Part shown: in pieces, positions 11,011-24,591 of the stretch
How the letters are laid out: each line of letters starts with the position of its first letter
How positions within the stretch are numbered: position 1 is the stretch's first letter
NCBI GenBank assembly: GCA_014706295.1
Contig: JACSVZ010000011.1
Span: 12,058,163 to 12,122,162 of the forward strand
Length of the DNA: 64,000 nt
Direction of reading: 5' to 3'
Source: Lycocorax pyrrhopterus obiensis
Taxonomy: Eukaryota > Chordata > Aves > Passeriformes > Paradisaeidae
Notes under the pieces: model-generated
Databases searched by the model: none
Told to the model about the DNA's origin: nothing
What the model saw: the letters and a program-made list of their open reading frames with translations, nothing else
Position numbers and translations under genes: made by a program

Positions 11011-14000
11011 CTATAAGCACAGCTTGATTGAATTTCTTAGTTTTTTTTTTTAAAATACCTTTCTGCAAACAGCTGTGAAATGTTGCTCTAAGAAAGAGTG
11101 TGACATCAAATACTTGCGATTTTTCAACATTGCTTTTAGCATTGAATAATTATGAAAAACCTCCACTGGACCTGATAACCCCATTTGACCTGAGTTCTTA
11201 CATATGGATCCATCAGATAACCAAAATTAAGCTTATCTAACAGCTTTTAAATATTTTTTCCTGCCCCATGACATTATGAGGAAATTGGGGTCAGAGGCTC
11301 ATGAATTTCATCACTACCTTTTCTTGCTTGCCTGCAGAAAACAATTGCTTGATTTTCTTGTCCTATATCTCCAACAGGGTCAAAAATTATTTGACTTGTG
11401 CTGTACCTGGTCTTACTTAGCAATGGAACTGGCTACTTTGCTATGCTACTGTAACTGTAAAACTCAGTTCCTGACACTTTCAAAGTGTGCAGTAGATTCT
11501 CTCCGCAGTGAAATAAAAGGGAATAAATCTATCAGAAGTGCTGATGATAATAATAGACAGAAATATTAAGTCCTGACACACCAACAAAGCAGCTCACAGA
11601 AGAAACATAGCTAAGGGTTTGAGCTTAAATGCAGTTCCTGAGCCAGTGGGGAGAGCACATGGGTGGAGGTCCCAGATGAGGCTAATGAGGACAGTGGGGG
11701 ATTCTTGGTTCTCTCAGGGCCCTGACAGAAGATAAATCCCAGTAGTCACACCTTATCTTCCCTTAAAGGTAGGCTCTTTGGAAGTACTGTGTTTGTATTA
11801 AAGGGTTTAATGTAGATTTACTAGGCTGTAATGAATTTTTAATCTGTAATTGTTCAGTAAGCTTTGGTAGGATCTGTTTCTGAATGTCTAACACTAATCT
11901 TGAGAAGAATACTTTTAATAGCATTGTATGCCGTAATGCTGCTTTCTTGCAGTTCTCATTATTAATTGGCTAAAGCTACAGAATTTAATACTGTTATCTC
12001 TTCTGAAAAAGTCTCTAATTTTAGTGCTCTAAATTCTTCTCCCTTCTCTTTTTGTGATAAGCCTAAAAATACGTATTTTGACATGCTAGTGAGTAAGTTT
12101 TGTTTCTTTTAGCACAGGGAGTGTTTCACAGACAATGGAAGTTTCATGTGTGTAATTTCCTTCTAGAGAAAACAGTTATGATTTATTTAGAGGAACTTCA
12201 TCATGAGGAAAGTGTCAGAGAAAACAAGTTTCTCAAAATAGTTTCTAATAGGCTGTGTATGAGCTAGCTTCTTCCCAAAGTAGGAGTTAACTCATTGCAG
12301 TCTCCGGGAGACCAGGAGATGAAGTTTCTGTTCTTGTGCATGACAGTAGGTCTGGTCAGTGTGTAAAATCACAAAAGCCTAGGAACAGGTTTGGCATGAG
12401 AATGGTGTCTAGAAAACTCTTCATGTGACTGTTTACCAAATCTGTCTTCAGGCCTCAGTGCTCCTTGGCAGATGGAGAAGGATTGAAGAATTCCTCTGCT
12501 CAGGAGCCTTTCTGTGCAGGCACACAGCGGCCACCCACAGGAGCCTCCTGGCCACCACTCACCTGTGGTGCTGCAAGTTAAACCCTCCCTGTACAGGATG
12601 AGCATAATGAAATGAAAAAAAGTACTTAAAGTCAAATAAAGATGCTAAAAATTAAACTAACCTTGCCATGTGGATATACTCTATTGAAGTTTTGACACAT
12701 TACATCCCATTTGCTGCTCTGTTTTGTCTTCAAGAAACTACTGTGCATACTTTGAAAAATCAGTGTAGATGCTGAATCTCAGAGACAACAGTGCTTTAGT
12801 TTCATGAGATCACGTGTCAGTTTGAGAATTTAAAAGCTTAGCTTATCTTATCTTTCAAGCCACTGAGTTCACAATGCTGTATCCACAAGAATAAAAGGTG
12901 TTAAATGAATTTTATTTTACCTCCTTGCAACTTGATATTGTTTAGTTTTGTCCAGCTGCCACATTGCTACTACTTCTCTCTCATCCTTTGGGTATTGGGA
13001 AAACATGGTCATGTTTCTTTTCTGGTATTTCATAAGTGGGGTTTTTGGATAAATTTTTGTAGCCTAACTTGCAAAACATCCACTTTCATTCTGAGCATGT
13101 GGGACCTAATTTTAGTTTCACTTTAGAGGGAAAGCTCTCCCTTTCAGCATACGGGAACATAACTGCTTTTCCTTTTTACCAGTTCTGCTTACAAGTTGAA
13201 TCTCAAGATACTTAGCAGTGTTGCATATGTAAGGAGGAAAATAAGGACTATTGCAGTTTAAAAAAACAGTTTGGAAAACTTTTGGTTTGTTTTAGGCCCT
13301 GGAGCAGTTCATATGTTGAGAACAGTGTCTCCCTTTCTGGGCTGTATTGTGTAGCTGCTGTTTTCTCTTGCTTTCCACAAATTTGCTTTCTTTTTTTTGG
13401 TTTTACCTCATTGCTTGGGAAGATTATAAACTGTAGCTGAAACAAGGCTGATCTGCATTTACAGTGCTTAGCACAGAAAAGTTCTGATCAGAGATCAGAG
13501 TCACTGTAGCAGTGCTGAACAAGTAGGCTAAAAGAGAAATGACAGAGATATGCAAAGTGGAAGGCATTACCAAAAATAATGGTAACAACAGTGAGATTTG
13601 TAGGGGAGTGGGAGTGACATGGTAAACAAGAATATGGTATTTTCAAATATTATCCAAGGAGATATTTAAGCAGGAAAGCATATATGAACTGGATTTTGAG
13701 CTCATAGCAGAGTTGGTCGGTAAGGAAGGGAGTAGAAATCTTCACTTCTAAGGTCAGAAGAGGTAATTTTTTAAGGCTGTAGGAGGCAGAAAGGGTAGAG
13801 GGCTCCAGCAGGCATCTGGGAGGGTGCTGGGTGTGGGCAAAGGGCTGCACAGCAGCAGGAGCCTTAAGGGACTGCAAGCTGAAGATCAGTGTAGGCATGA
13901 AGGGTTGTGAAGTGAATGTGTCCCTCCCTTCTCTGAGTGTTACAACAGGCTTCCAGTGCTCTCTCCAGGTTCCTGTCAGACACAGCCTCTGCCTGTGTGT

Positions 14001-17000
14001 TACACAAATCTCACAAGTGCAGTGCACTTTCCAGTGTAAGGATGGAAATTATCCCAGTGTGCCCACAGCAGAGGTGCTGATCGTCCTGAGGACTCTGCTG
14101 TGCCTTGAACTGAAAGGACTACATCCAGGCTGGTTAAAATACTCTCTGTGTGCTGGAGGGTTGGATAGGACTGCTAGAGAGGGCAGCTTCAACCTCAGTG
14201 GCTGTGATGGACACTGAGGATGAAAAGGGTGCATTACTTTGTGTGATCCAGAGTGTAAAACTAAAAAAAAATGTCAAGACGAGAAGAGCAGGCCTGTCCC
14301 ATTTTAGCCATGGCAATGGTTTATTCTTAGGTGGTGGTGGTAAAATTATTTTTGATTCAGAAATCAGTACTAAAACCTCTGTACAGATCAATTATTGTGT
14401 ATTGATGGCAAAAGCAGGAATCTGATTGCCTCTGTAAGCTGAGGATGAAAAACCACATTAATCCTGAAGTAACCATAGAGACTATTAAATAACATCAGCC
14501 GTAAGTAACATTTTTTATTTGACTATGAATCCTTTGCAACCAAAAGTTCTCAAAAAAGCTGCTGAAGAGATCTTGAATCTCCAGATACTTCGTTTTGCCA
14601 AATCTTAGAGTACTGGTGATAATACATTTGTTGCCTAAGAAAGATTTAGCGGGTTTTTTTGTTGTTGTTTCAAAAAGTCAAGCAGCTAACACTTAGGGAG
14701 TTCTTGGAGGAAAGGTACAAGCTGAAAAGCCATTGTTTTACCTATTACTCTTGGAAGAGGGATGGTATCACAGTTGCTGCTGTGAACACCACACTGACTC
14801 CAGTGAAGGAGACCGTTCCATGGATCTAGCAAGCTTAGCAGGCACATTTGAAACTCATTTAGAAGACAGCATTCAGGAATGCTAAGTGAATATACATACT
14901 TACTGGGACAGAGTATGTATTTGCTTGGTATCCTTAAAATAATCTATTTATCCCAGATTTCTGGGTTATTTTTACACTTAGCCCCAAGGAATGTTACAAA
15001 TGCAGTGCCAATATGGCAGAAGTACAAAGCATTCTAAACATATAAATCCAGATTATTACTTGGCTTAACCATGAAATACGTTGCAAGCATTAAATGTTTT
15101 GTAAAACTTCCAGAATTTTGTGAAACCAGAAGGGTGTTGGTGCCAAGATTTACAAAAGGTGGATCCTGACTGCCAGGATTCAAAGAGAAAATAAAGTAGC
15201 AACTACAAAGAAATTTAGTTGATGTAAGTTGTGAACAAAATCATAGGAAAGCGAGGAAAGGATTCAGCTGAGAAGTAATCAGAACATGTATTCACAGAGT
15301 AGCTGCATAGGTAAACATTATTAAAAGTTTAACTATGCCACGACATTTCAAATAAAAGGTTTTACAAAAGTAGAGAGGCCCTTTACAAACATTGGGCAGA
15401 CATGAAGTGGAGGATGAGCTAGTTTGCAGGAAAACCTAAGAAAGCAGTTGTTGGGGAGAAGTGCCATTTATTGGATTTGTCACTAATAGGGCTACGCAGT
15501 GGTTTGTAGAAGACAATATCCCTGTCCTCTAATCTGAGAGTGAATGTGAAAGCTGACATAATTTTGTGACTGATGCAAAAAAAGTGGTAGAATATTAAAA
15601 AGCAATACAGAAGAGAACTAGGCTGTTTGCTTGCTGGGCTCGTTCTGGCAAAATGCGTTTTTTGAAGAGGTAGGGCTGAAGCTACTGCATCATGTAGCAA
15701 AAAAAAAGTGAGCTTGTGTAGACAAAAGGACTTATCCTGGAAGTCAGTACCTCCAAAACTGAAATGAAGTGAGATAGAAACAGGGTGGTGATGTTTGTGT
15801 AGAGAGCACCAGCAAGGTGGAAGTCCACACGCAGCTCCAGCACATCTCTGAAAAGAATGTCAAAAAACTGAATAAAGCAAAGAATGCTTTGCCAGAAAAC
15901 TTCAGGTTCAGCAAAAACACCTCGCAGCAAGACACTGGAGAATTTTATGTTTCATTTATCAAAAAGAGAACAAAAATTAGCTTGTTTAGGGGGTTTAAAC
16001 TCTTCCATGAGAAAGGAAAATGGGACTTCTACAGAAAAAGTAGAACACAGTAATGAGCAAATGCCTGCGACAGAAACAGGCATTTCTCTATTGTGAAATA
16101 GAGACACACCTTTTTAACACTGTGTGATTGATTATAGGAATCTGCTTCGTTTTATTGCTTGTGGCTGGAGGGTTTGAGTGAAAGCTGGCTGCTTGCTGCA
16201 GCCCGGTGTCACCACACAGGGTCAGTGTGAGATCACACAGCTTTGCTCTGTGCCGGCTCTGACTTTTTGAACAGAGGGCAGTAATGCTGGGCCAGCGCAG
16301 GGGCCAGACACAAATTCCTCACCATGGAATATATGGTCCCTCGGAGCTCTGAGTGGAAAGAGAAGATTTAGGCGTGGGAGGGAAGGAGAAGGAACATTTT
16401 CCGTGTCGCCTCTGCTGACTTAGCAGAATTTGTGCTTGCTCAGTACTTCATGAAGATGCTTTAGGACATTTGTATTCTAACATGATCACACGTCATGTGT
16501 CACAAGCTGAAAACAAGCATCCTGTTTTTCCAGTTTGTATTGCTTTTCCTTGCCACATGGATGGTGTGGAGCATAATGTACAGGCATTATGCTTTTTATA
16601 GTTGGTTGATATTCTTCTGATCCAGCACAGGAAAATGTCATCCTGTGGTTAAAGAGGGGGGCTTTTATTATGTCCCCTGAAACTGATGCCTCTGCCATAG
16701 ATTTTGGGTGTGACTGTGGGCACAGCACCCAGTGGTTTGTGCTTCAGGATCCTTCCCAGTAAAATTAACAGAAATATTTTTATGAGGGTAGTTCAGGGCT
16801 TGTTTAATGCTAACACTATCCTCGATAAGCAGTGAAAACATTCAAGGTAAGCTGTGGTATCTTCATGCCAGTAACTTCAAAAATAATCTTCTGGGGCTTG
16901 AAGCCTTCCTCTTTATTAGGAAAAAGAGGAATGTTCTTAACTTGAGGCAAGTATGCTTGTTTTTGAAAAAAAAAATTAGTTTTGACTTATCTGAAAGAGT

Positions 17001-17160
17001 ATTAACAGCAGGTTTAATTTAGCTATGAAATAGCATCAGCTGTGCAGCAGAGGTCACTGCTGCATTACTTGAATAAATTCTACCATGTGCCTGATAGGCC
17101 TGACCAAAAGGATTTCTAGTTCGCAATAAATATTTAGATTTCAATGAAATTAATATTTAC
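11011..17160. other. Intergenic, mostly unrecognised sequence
   Basis: About 6 kb with no recognisable gene. It holds one copy of a dispersed repeat at 11621-11729 and a cluster of overlapping short plus-strand open frames at 15817-16096, which I could not identify. The rest is AT-rich with homopolymer runs. Confidence 0.5.
11621..11729 (+). repeat. Unclassified dispersed repeat, copy A
   Basis: It begins GAGCTTAAATGCAGTTCCTG and ends CCCTGACAGAAG. It resembles the segment at 21496-21605 over about 110 bp in the same orientation: shared start, then AGCCAGTGG/GGCCAGTGG, TCCCAGAT/TCCAGAT, and CTCTCAGGGCCCTGAC/CTCTCAGGATCCTGAC. The match is clearly above chance by eye but has indels. It does not look like CR1, and the family is not recognised. 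Confidence 0.55.
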
Positions 17161-17332
17161 CTGAAATTTTTATTTCTTTGAAACAGAGAATAAGCACCAG
17201 GTGAGCTATATATACAGAACTTGTACTCGCAGGATTCTGCAGCTATTTGAAAAACCCTGGACAGTTCACAGACTGATAAGGAATTCTCAGACAGATATAA
17301 CACAGGCAGATATTTTCGCATCACGTCTTTCA
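17161..17332 (-). other. Unassigned exon-like open segment with both splice sites
   Basis: On the minus strand a 172-bp segment lies between an acceptor (CTCTGTGTGTTAACAG) and a donor TTTCAG/GTAAAT. It is open from two bases of a split codon through 56 codons to two bases of another. The peptide includes KDVMRKYLPVLYLSENSLSV and then CELSRVFQIAAESCEYKF. Composition is protein-like but no family is recognised and no neighbouring exons were found. It could be a real exon of an unrecognised gene or a chance open stretch. Confidence 0.3.
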
Positions 17333-20080
17333 CTGTTAACACACAGAGAATTGACATGAATCAGCTTTAGAGAAGTCAGACCAGGTTTGTGTCTGTCTGT
17401 ACCCTAAAACAGAGCACCCAGAGGGTTCAGGCTCCCAGATCCATGGTGGAAATCTCCAGGCACGTGCCCTGTGGGGCTGGTGTGCCCAAGGTGGTCTGCT
17501 TGGCCTGCTGAGGAAACAGGGGAGTCATGCTCATGTGCCATAAATTTGCAGTTCATTTATTCCTTATGCATTGTACCTTAATAAGACTTATTTAAGTATA
17601 CTTCCCCATTGATCACCTTATAGATCCCTTCAACACTTCAGCACCATTCTGAACTGAGGTAGGATAGAAGAGTCTTAAACTGTGGTGTCAAATCTGATGT
17701 TAACTCAATAGCATCAGGCACCCGAACACTTTTTTCAGGATGCTTGTCTTGATGAGAAGTAATTCCACCCAATATTTTACCCTGCACAGACTAAAGCACC
17801 TGGAAGAAAGACAAAGAAATGCAGTATTATGCCAGTACTTTCATTTTCCTCATTTAAGCAGAAAGAATTATTGGTAACTTTAAATTCAAGTATGTAAATA
17901 AACATTTTTAGGCAATCCTAAAAACAGTGAGCCTGTTGCACTTTAGTAATTTTTTTAGTGTTATCAGGACTTATTTATCAATTTAATCATGTATTTAGAG
18001 GGTGTTTGGAAATGTGATGAACTTCCTCAACAGAGAAATGTAATGAATGGCCTTTGTCCATTAAAAGGAACAATAATTAAGCACAGCACCAGATCTCTCT
18101 GTTTCCAAGCATAATCCTATAAGAACATAGCACAGGTAGGAGGAAAAAGAGTTTTGTTACCCTCCTTTGTCCCCAGTGCAAAAAACAATTTACAACCAGA
18201 ATTAGGGTTGTGGCAAACCCAAGTGACAAAGCCTCACTGAAATGAAAGGGGTTGTGTAGATTGAAGGGTTTCACCTCTGACCAAGAGCTGGCAGCACCAG
18301 TGTCCAAGCCATTTCTGAGCAGTGTTTGCACAGAGATTATTTCCAATCACAGCTGAGCCAGGTTAGTATTAAAGTAAATTTCTGCGCTTCATTACACAGT
18401 TCTGTACATTCTGGCTCTGGGAGGTTATTTAAGTAAGTGTGTCCCTAATCTCCCTGAGGAGGGTTGTAGAATTCAGGAGGTGCATTGTGAGATCAAGACT
18501 TGACCTTTTGAGAGAGGCAAGACCAAATCTACTGTGGGCCTTTCTGCATCCCATGCTCAGTCCTCCAAGCAAGACTTTCTTCATGTGACTGATTCTATTT
18601 AACTACTGGTTAATAGAATCGTATCTTTGGGCCATATTTTTCAACAGGAAGTTCTGGATTATTGGATCCTTATCTCTTCAATACAAGTCACAAGCTTTCC
18701 CTTCTCTTTGAGTTAACAGTTTGCAGCTCTGTTTCGTATGGTGAGTCCTCAGGGTCTCTGAAAAGCCAGTCCAAGTTATTTATCAAATGAGCTACCAGCA
18801 CAAATGGGGAAAAGTATAAACATAAACCTCTAACAAATGTGGATCTGCCCATACCAGTGGTAGTTCTGTAACGGATACAGAGGATAAACCTCCAGTCACT
18901 ATGGATCTTGCTGGATTCAGTTCTAGCTGAACATTGTTAAAGCAGGATAGAATATGGATTCCATCATCAGTTTATACATGGAGCTTGTATAACTCTTTCC
19001 TGGCATTTCACCAGATTTTAGAAAGTAGATTTTTGCATACTATGATCACACATAAGTGTTGGCATGAGATAAAAATTCCTACAGTTAATAAATAAAACCA
19101 AAATGTCACAGGAAATCATAACATAAGCACTGTTCCAGAGTGATTTTGGCACTTGTCCCTGGCCTTAAAAGTCCTTCATATTGTTCCATTATAGTCTGTT
19201 CTGTTCCTAATTATTTAAGAAACTAAGCACCTTGGATAAATTCCCACCTGATGCTATCAGGCAAGGGCTGTGGAGACCTTTACATAACTGTCCTTCAGCT
19301 GTGAGAGACAGCAAACCATGCGCAGCACAGGCTGGAGAGCAGAGTAAGAGTTTTAATCAAGAATGGGAATAAGTGCAAGAATGTGTTGGTGATTCAAACG
19401 AGTTGCACTAGAGATGTGCTGCAATCATGCTTCCAGTTAGCCAGGAATGTCTGGAGCAGAAGTGTTCAGCTGTCTGCAGTACTGACACTGCAAAGCAACA
19501 GAGATGAGCTTTTCTAGAAGCATCCAAGGGACTTGCGTGCTTTCCGAAACCTTACCCAGAAACTTCTGTGTGTAGGAAGCACTTGAGCTATAAAAGATGA
19601 TTACTGATATAAAAACAAACAAACAAACCAAAACATTGCTGTAATATTTCAGTTAGCTCTTAAGTAAAGCAAAAAATGTGAGATATTTCCTGAGCTAATA
19701 GTTCTTGCCAAAGGCTACAATCAGCACTCAGTCGAGAGTGGTACTTCATCCTCATGATCCCTGACCATGCTGAAATAGTTTTAAAACTTCCTGCTCCCTT
19801 GACTGTGGTGTTTTCCTGCTTGTCCCTTCCTTCTGATCATTCCCCTTGGTGCATCTTTAGAAGCTCTTCCAAACCCTTTCTCCAGTTTTCTCTGTGTGGG
19901 AGGCCCAAACGCTTTTCTGCTCTATTTTTTGCTGTGGTTCATATACAAAATTATCCACTATCACCTGTTGAGGACTGAGAAAGCTACCTTTTAATTTTTG
20001 TCTTCTATCCAGAAGAGAGCCTAGCTAAAAGTTATGTTTGTGAATAATTTAACCATGTGTGAAATTAAGCATGGCTGAAC
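17333..20080. other. Intergenic, nothing recognised
   Basis: AT-rich sequence without a supported gene. It contains a short AAAC simple repeat at 19611-19634. Confidence 0.5.
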
Positions 20081-20240
20081 AGAGTAGTTGAGGTTGAAAG
20101 GGCCCTCTGGAGACCATCTAGTCCAACACCCTATTTAAAGCAGGGTCAGCTGGAGCAGGTTACACAGGGCCATGAGCAGTTAGGCTTTAAATATATGCAA
20201 GAATGGTCTACAAAACCTACTCCAGTGTTCAGCCACCTTT
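20081..20240 (-). mobile_element. CR1 LINE 3' end, antisense orientation
   Basis: It contains the hallmark antisense CR1 string GAGGTTGAAAGGGCCCTCTG, then GAGACCATCTAGTCCAACACC, followed by AAAGCAGGGTCAGCTGGAGC and AGGTTACACAGGGCC. On the plus strand this is the reverse complement of the CR1 3' untranslated region, so the element lies on the minus strand. It is a short 5'-truncated copy, moderately diverged. Confidence 0.9.
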
Positions 20241-21495
20241 ACCATAAAAGCAGGGCTGAATTTTCTATTTGGGTCCCTGTGGAGGTCATTGTCCTGCTTG
20301 TCAAAGAGGTCGCTTTGGGTTTAGACTTGATCTCTAGGTTCTCACTCATTCTTGCTGCAGGACAAATACAATAGCTAAGTCTTCACCAAGACTCATTCTC
20401 CAAATGAATTCTCATACTGAGATATTTTCATCCTTTTTCCTGATAAAAGTAAGCTGGACAATCCAGAAGGGTTTATGGAAGGGTTTCTTTTAAAGTCTTC
20501 TCAGCCTACTACATTGTCTTATTGCTTTTTACGGTTCTCTCTCCTGGCTCCTTACTCTTTTCTGTCAGTTCTGAACCCATGTCTGCTTCAGTAAAAGTGC
20601 AAAGTGCAGAGTGAAGAGCCAAATCAAGAAGCTGTGATTTCACAGCATTGTCATATCTGGTCTCCACAGAGCTCTGCAGCAGCCTTTTATATTATAAAAT
20701 TCATTGTCATGCCTCTGCCCCTTCCTCTCTGGAATGAGCAATCCTAATTCTTTCAGTCATTGCCAGTGTCACACTATTCTCAGTTTCTCCTCTCTGTGGA
20801 CTATACTGTATTTTCTGTATATTTATTATGTAGAAACAGCATGTGGCTTGGTTCTTGAAACTGGGAATAAATCACTGATTTTTCTCATGTTTTCTGGGTA
20901 GACTGGACAGGATCTGAAGGCAACTTCGAGAAACCATAAGAAATTATAGTATGAGAGTACTTAGGGTGAAGTTTGGGAGACCATTTCATCATCCTTTGTT
21001 CTGCACTAAGCACACTGACTATTCTAGATTATCGCTGATGATAGCGAGAGCAGAAATGACCTTTTCATTCCTACTGGAAGCTTGTGGTGTTTCACTTTGA
21101 AACCAGCATATACTTAAGTCTTTGTGGTATCCTGTGCATGTCATACTGGGTGGAAAAAGCTTGCACTGGCATGTGAGTGAGATCATTTGTGTATTTAAAT
21201 GCCAAACTCATGTCATGAGCTATAAGCACTAATAACAAAGTACATCCATGGGCAGATTTATTTAAATTTCTTTGGACAGGTTTAATGTTGGTTTGCCTGT
21301 TGTCTACAAGGTGCTACATGCTTTACGTGACTAAAAGGACTTTTTAAGCCCAACTAGCGAATCTATGGCATCTAGAATACATATCCCTGCTCTGTTTCTG
21401 GACCAAAGTCTCAAGCAGAAAGGTGGAGAGAGCAGGGCAGGAGCAGTGAGGACTAGGCTGTGAATAGCTCGGGCAAGGGCTGAGAGCAAGGTCTG

Positions 21496-21605
21496 GAGCT
21501 TAAATGTAGTTCCTGGGCCAGTGGACAGACAGCGCCTGGATGGACTCTCCAGATTATGTTGATGAGGGAAATTAGGACCTGTTGGTGCTCTCAGGATCCT
21601 GACCC
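21496..21605 (+). repeat. Unclassified dispersed repeat, copy B
   Basis: It begins GAGCTTAAATGTAGTTCCTG and ends CTCTCAGGATCCTGACCC. It is the counterpart of the segment at 11621-11729 in the same orientation, about 9.9 kb away. Similarity may extend upstream, where ATAGCTCGGGC and ATAGCTAAGGG precede the two copies. Confidence 0.55.
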
Positions 21606-22884
21606 ATTGCAGCAGGTAGAAAAAATTGCACAAAAAAAGGTTTTGATTTTGTAAATGGAAGTCATGTGTTTAGCAACGGCCTAAAGGAATGTGGGTGCAG
21701 CATTAGCTGAGAGAGCAGAACCAAATCTGGTCCATGGTGCCAGAAAAGTTTTGTACAAGGGGGATTTGTAATTTGGAATGTTCCAAGTACACATGGTTTT
21801 GGAATGCTTTGGAACAAGAAAAAGAAGTTGTTTTTCTGTGTGGTGGTTTTGTGTTTTGCAGGGTTTCTTTTCTTCCCTCTGGTTACCTAACACTGTTGGG
21901 TAGGTGAACTTAAATTACTTTTTTCACTATCTCAATTTCTGCAGGAAGGTTTTTTCATCTACATTTCCCTTTTTTCCTACATATCTACATTATTATGTCT
22001 TCAGCTTAACTCCACAATACTTTTACTTGGACACTGGTCTTTGAAAACAAAAAGGACATTGACTGTTATTTAGCACACTGTACTAATCTGGGTGTACTTT
22101 AGCTTCCACTACAATAAGTATTTTTTGGATAGCAAATAAGATTCCTAACTAAACAATGAGGAGGATGTAGAAGGATAAGGATCCAATATGAGCTGAGACA
22201 GGAATGGCAGCTATTTAAATGTTTGTGTGTCGTGGGAAAACCATCCCTTGATCTAATGAATTTTATTTCTCAAAATATCTGCGCATACTCTTCTCATTGA
22301 GACTTCTTCAATATAAAACAATCCATGATTTCATGAGTTACTGGAGGGTACAAACACATCTCCATGGAGTACTGTGCTCAGGTTAGTAGACTAGAAGTTA
22401 AAGAAGCTGGCTACCACATTCCCCAAAACAAGAGGCAGAGATAATTTCGAAACTACTCTGTGAAGAAAAGCCACTTAAGCTTATTTGAACACAAAGTAAC
22501 TCAGCCATTCTCAAGCTAGTTTGTTTTCAATTTCTATTAAAACATGTGCCTGGCAGCAGTACTGTTCTATGAATTATGGTTAAAAAATCCAGTGGAAAGA
22601 AGTTATCTACTTGCAGCCCCTCCTGCCTGTAACATTGGCATTGGGATATAAATGATATAATGAAACATTTTTTTCTTCTTTAATGAGATAAAGTGAATGT
22701 GTAAATCTTGACTGACTAATCTTTTTATTAATAGTCCTTGGACTCTCTAGGAATATGGACTTTCTTATTGTCTTCCATTTCCTTTCTGAAGGTAAGCAGA
22801 GATCTAAGCTCTCTGAGGATATTCTGGTGGACCTGGAGGAGTGTTCTCCTTGTGGGTGCCTTGTGCAGCCAAGAGCAGAGAATT

Positions 22885-22984
22885 GCAAGCCCCTGTTACA
22901 CTGTGTGTCTTCACAAATAGTACAGATTTAGAATGCAAACCCGTGTTACACTCTGTGTCTTCACAAAGAGTCCAAATTTTCATT
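22885..22984 (+). repeat. Tandem duplication, two units of 50 bp
   Basis: Units at 22885-22934 and 22935-22984 both read GCAAnCCCnTGTTACACT, then nTGTGTCTTCACAAA, with a handful of substitutions and identical spacing. The small number of differences suggests a fairly recent local duplication. Confidence 0.85.
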
Positions 22985-24544
22985 CTGGCAGCTGATAGAT
23001 GCAGGGTACAAACCCATTAACAAAGACTAAGCTAGGAAAGGCTGGGTAAAGTTCCTATATGCTGAATGATCTTTCAGTCAGAAAGGTTTTGCTTTTTTTT
23101 TTCCCCAAGTCAGTTAAATTAAATGCAAATAATACAGTAAGAAATTGCATATACTTTGCTGTTATGAATGGAAGCAGATTATGAGGTTGGAAGGAGAAAC
23201 CTTCACAGCAAATTGGAGTAGAAGTCATTTTTAACAATGGATATACAGCCTATTTAAGGCTTCAGAAGAGCAAAAGATAGTTTAAATGGGAAGAAAATTC
23301 TCAGAAGGAACAGAAATTCATCTGGGGCATTTTGGAACATTTGAGTTTGACAGTCAATGCCTATGAGACTTGCCTGGGACTCCAGGCTATGGAAGTTGCT
23401 GTCCGCAGTGAGCTTCCCTTGGCACCTGGGCACTGCTGCTGCTACCCCTAATTTTTGCCCTGTGTGTGTATCAACTGGAAGAAAGGAAATTATTGGGGGT
23501 GCCAGTGATGGAGCCTTAGGAATTCATAGTGCCAGAAGAGTTTTAGAGGGTCAGACAAGGTGATAGGGAACAGCTCATCTCCACATGAGGCTTGAGGCAT
23601 TTTCTGTCTCTTGAGAATAATTGAGATCTTAGTGTTCGGTAGCTTTGTCATGTGCTCTCTGCAGCTGCTTTGCCCAGAGGACATGTCAGTGGAAAACCCG
23701 TGGGAATTTAATTCTGTATGTTTTATTACAGGAAGCTATACAGCCAAACTCAGTCTCCTCTTGCCCAGAGAATGATACAATGCTCTGCTGTGCCAAGCAG
23801 GCCAGTTATCTGCTTTTCTGTTGTCTGCTTTTCTGTTAGGAGAGTGATGTGATGAGGTAATGAATGCTAACCTGCTCCTGCAATTCAGGGAACTGTCTTA
23901 CCTGTCCCAAAATCCAGACTTCAGAACTTCAGTGTCAAGTTTATGTTTGAAGTTTTTTAAACCCAAAATTACAGATATTACATTGTTCAGAGCACTGGCA
24001 GGAGAGCAGAGAGGACTGACTAGAGATCTTATTTCATGTGGAGGAAAATTGACTTTATGTTTGACTTACATGGGATAAGCTGATCTATATGCATATTGTC
24101 ATAACCAGATTTTTCCGTTAGATCCAGAACTGTTCTGGAGACAGTTAAATCTATTTGAGCTGAATAAAATATTAGAAATCCTGAGTTGCTCCTGAACCCA
24201 CCTCCAGCATGCTCTGGTCTCTGCCACAGTTATTCCTTCAACAACTTGTGTTGCTCCTGAAAACTATGTTGTCTGGGCTGCTTTCAAGGGACAGCAATCA
24301 ATACTCAATTCTACATTGCTAAACCCCAAATTTTTTATTTATCTCACACTAGGAAATTTTCAGGGACTGTTACTTGAGAAGATCTTATACAACGTATCTT
24401 CCCTTTCTTTCGTTCTTCCTTTTAGCTTCATTTAGAATACTGAGGCACGATTCAGACTGAAGTGAATAAATGAATTTTTGCTAATTTTGTTGGCCCTACT
24501 GTTAGGGCCCGAGAGCCCAAGTTAGATGCCAGTCTTTTCAAATG

Positions 24545-24559
24545 CATATATATATATAC

Positions 24560-24590
<31 letters not shown>

Positions 24591-24591
24591 C
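24545..24591. repeat. Compound microsatellite (AT)n-(GT)n
   Basis: Alternating AT with one AC interruption (24545-24570) runs directly into about ten GT units (24571-24590). This is a simple repeat likely to be length-polymorphic. Confidence 0.95.

Larger units (their letters stand above)
20241..24544. other. Intergenic, nothing recognised apart from listed repeats
   Basis: No supported gene. It holds dispersed-repeat copy B (21496-21605) and a 50-bp tandem duplication (22885-22984). Confidence 0.5.

Noticed and set aside
19437..19631. Possible terminal exon on the minus strand after CTACACACAG
   Set aside because: The acceptor is mediocre, the 42-codon peptide shows no homology, and the upstream sequence is an AAAC simple repeat.
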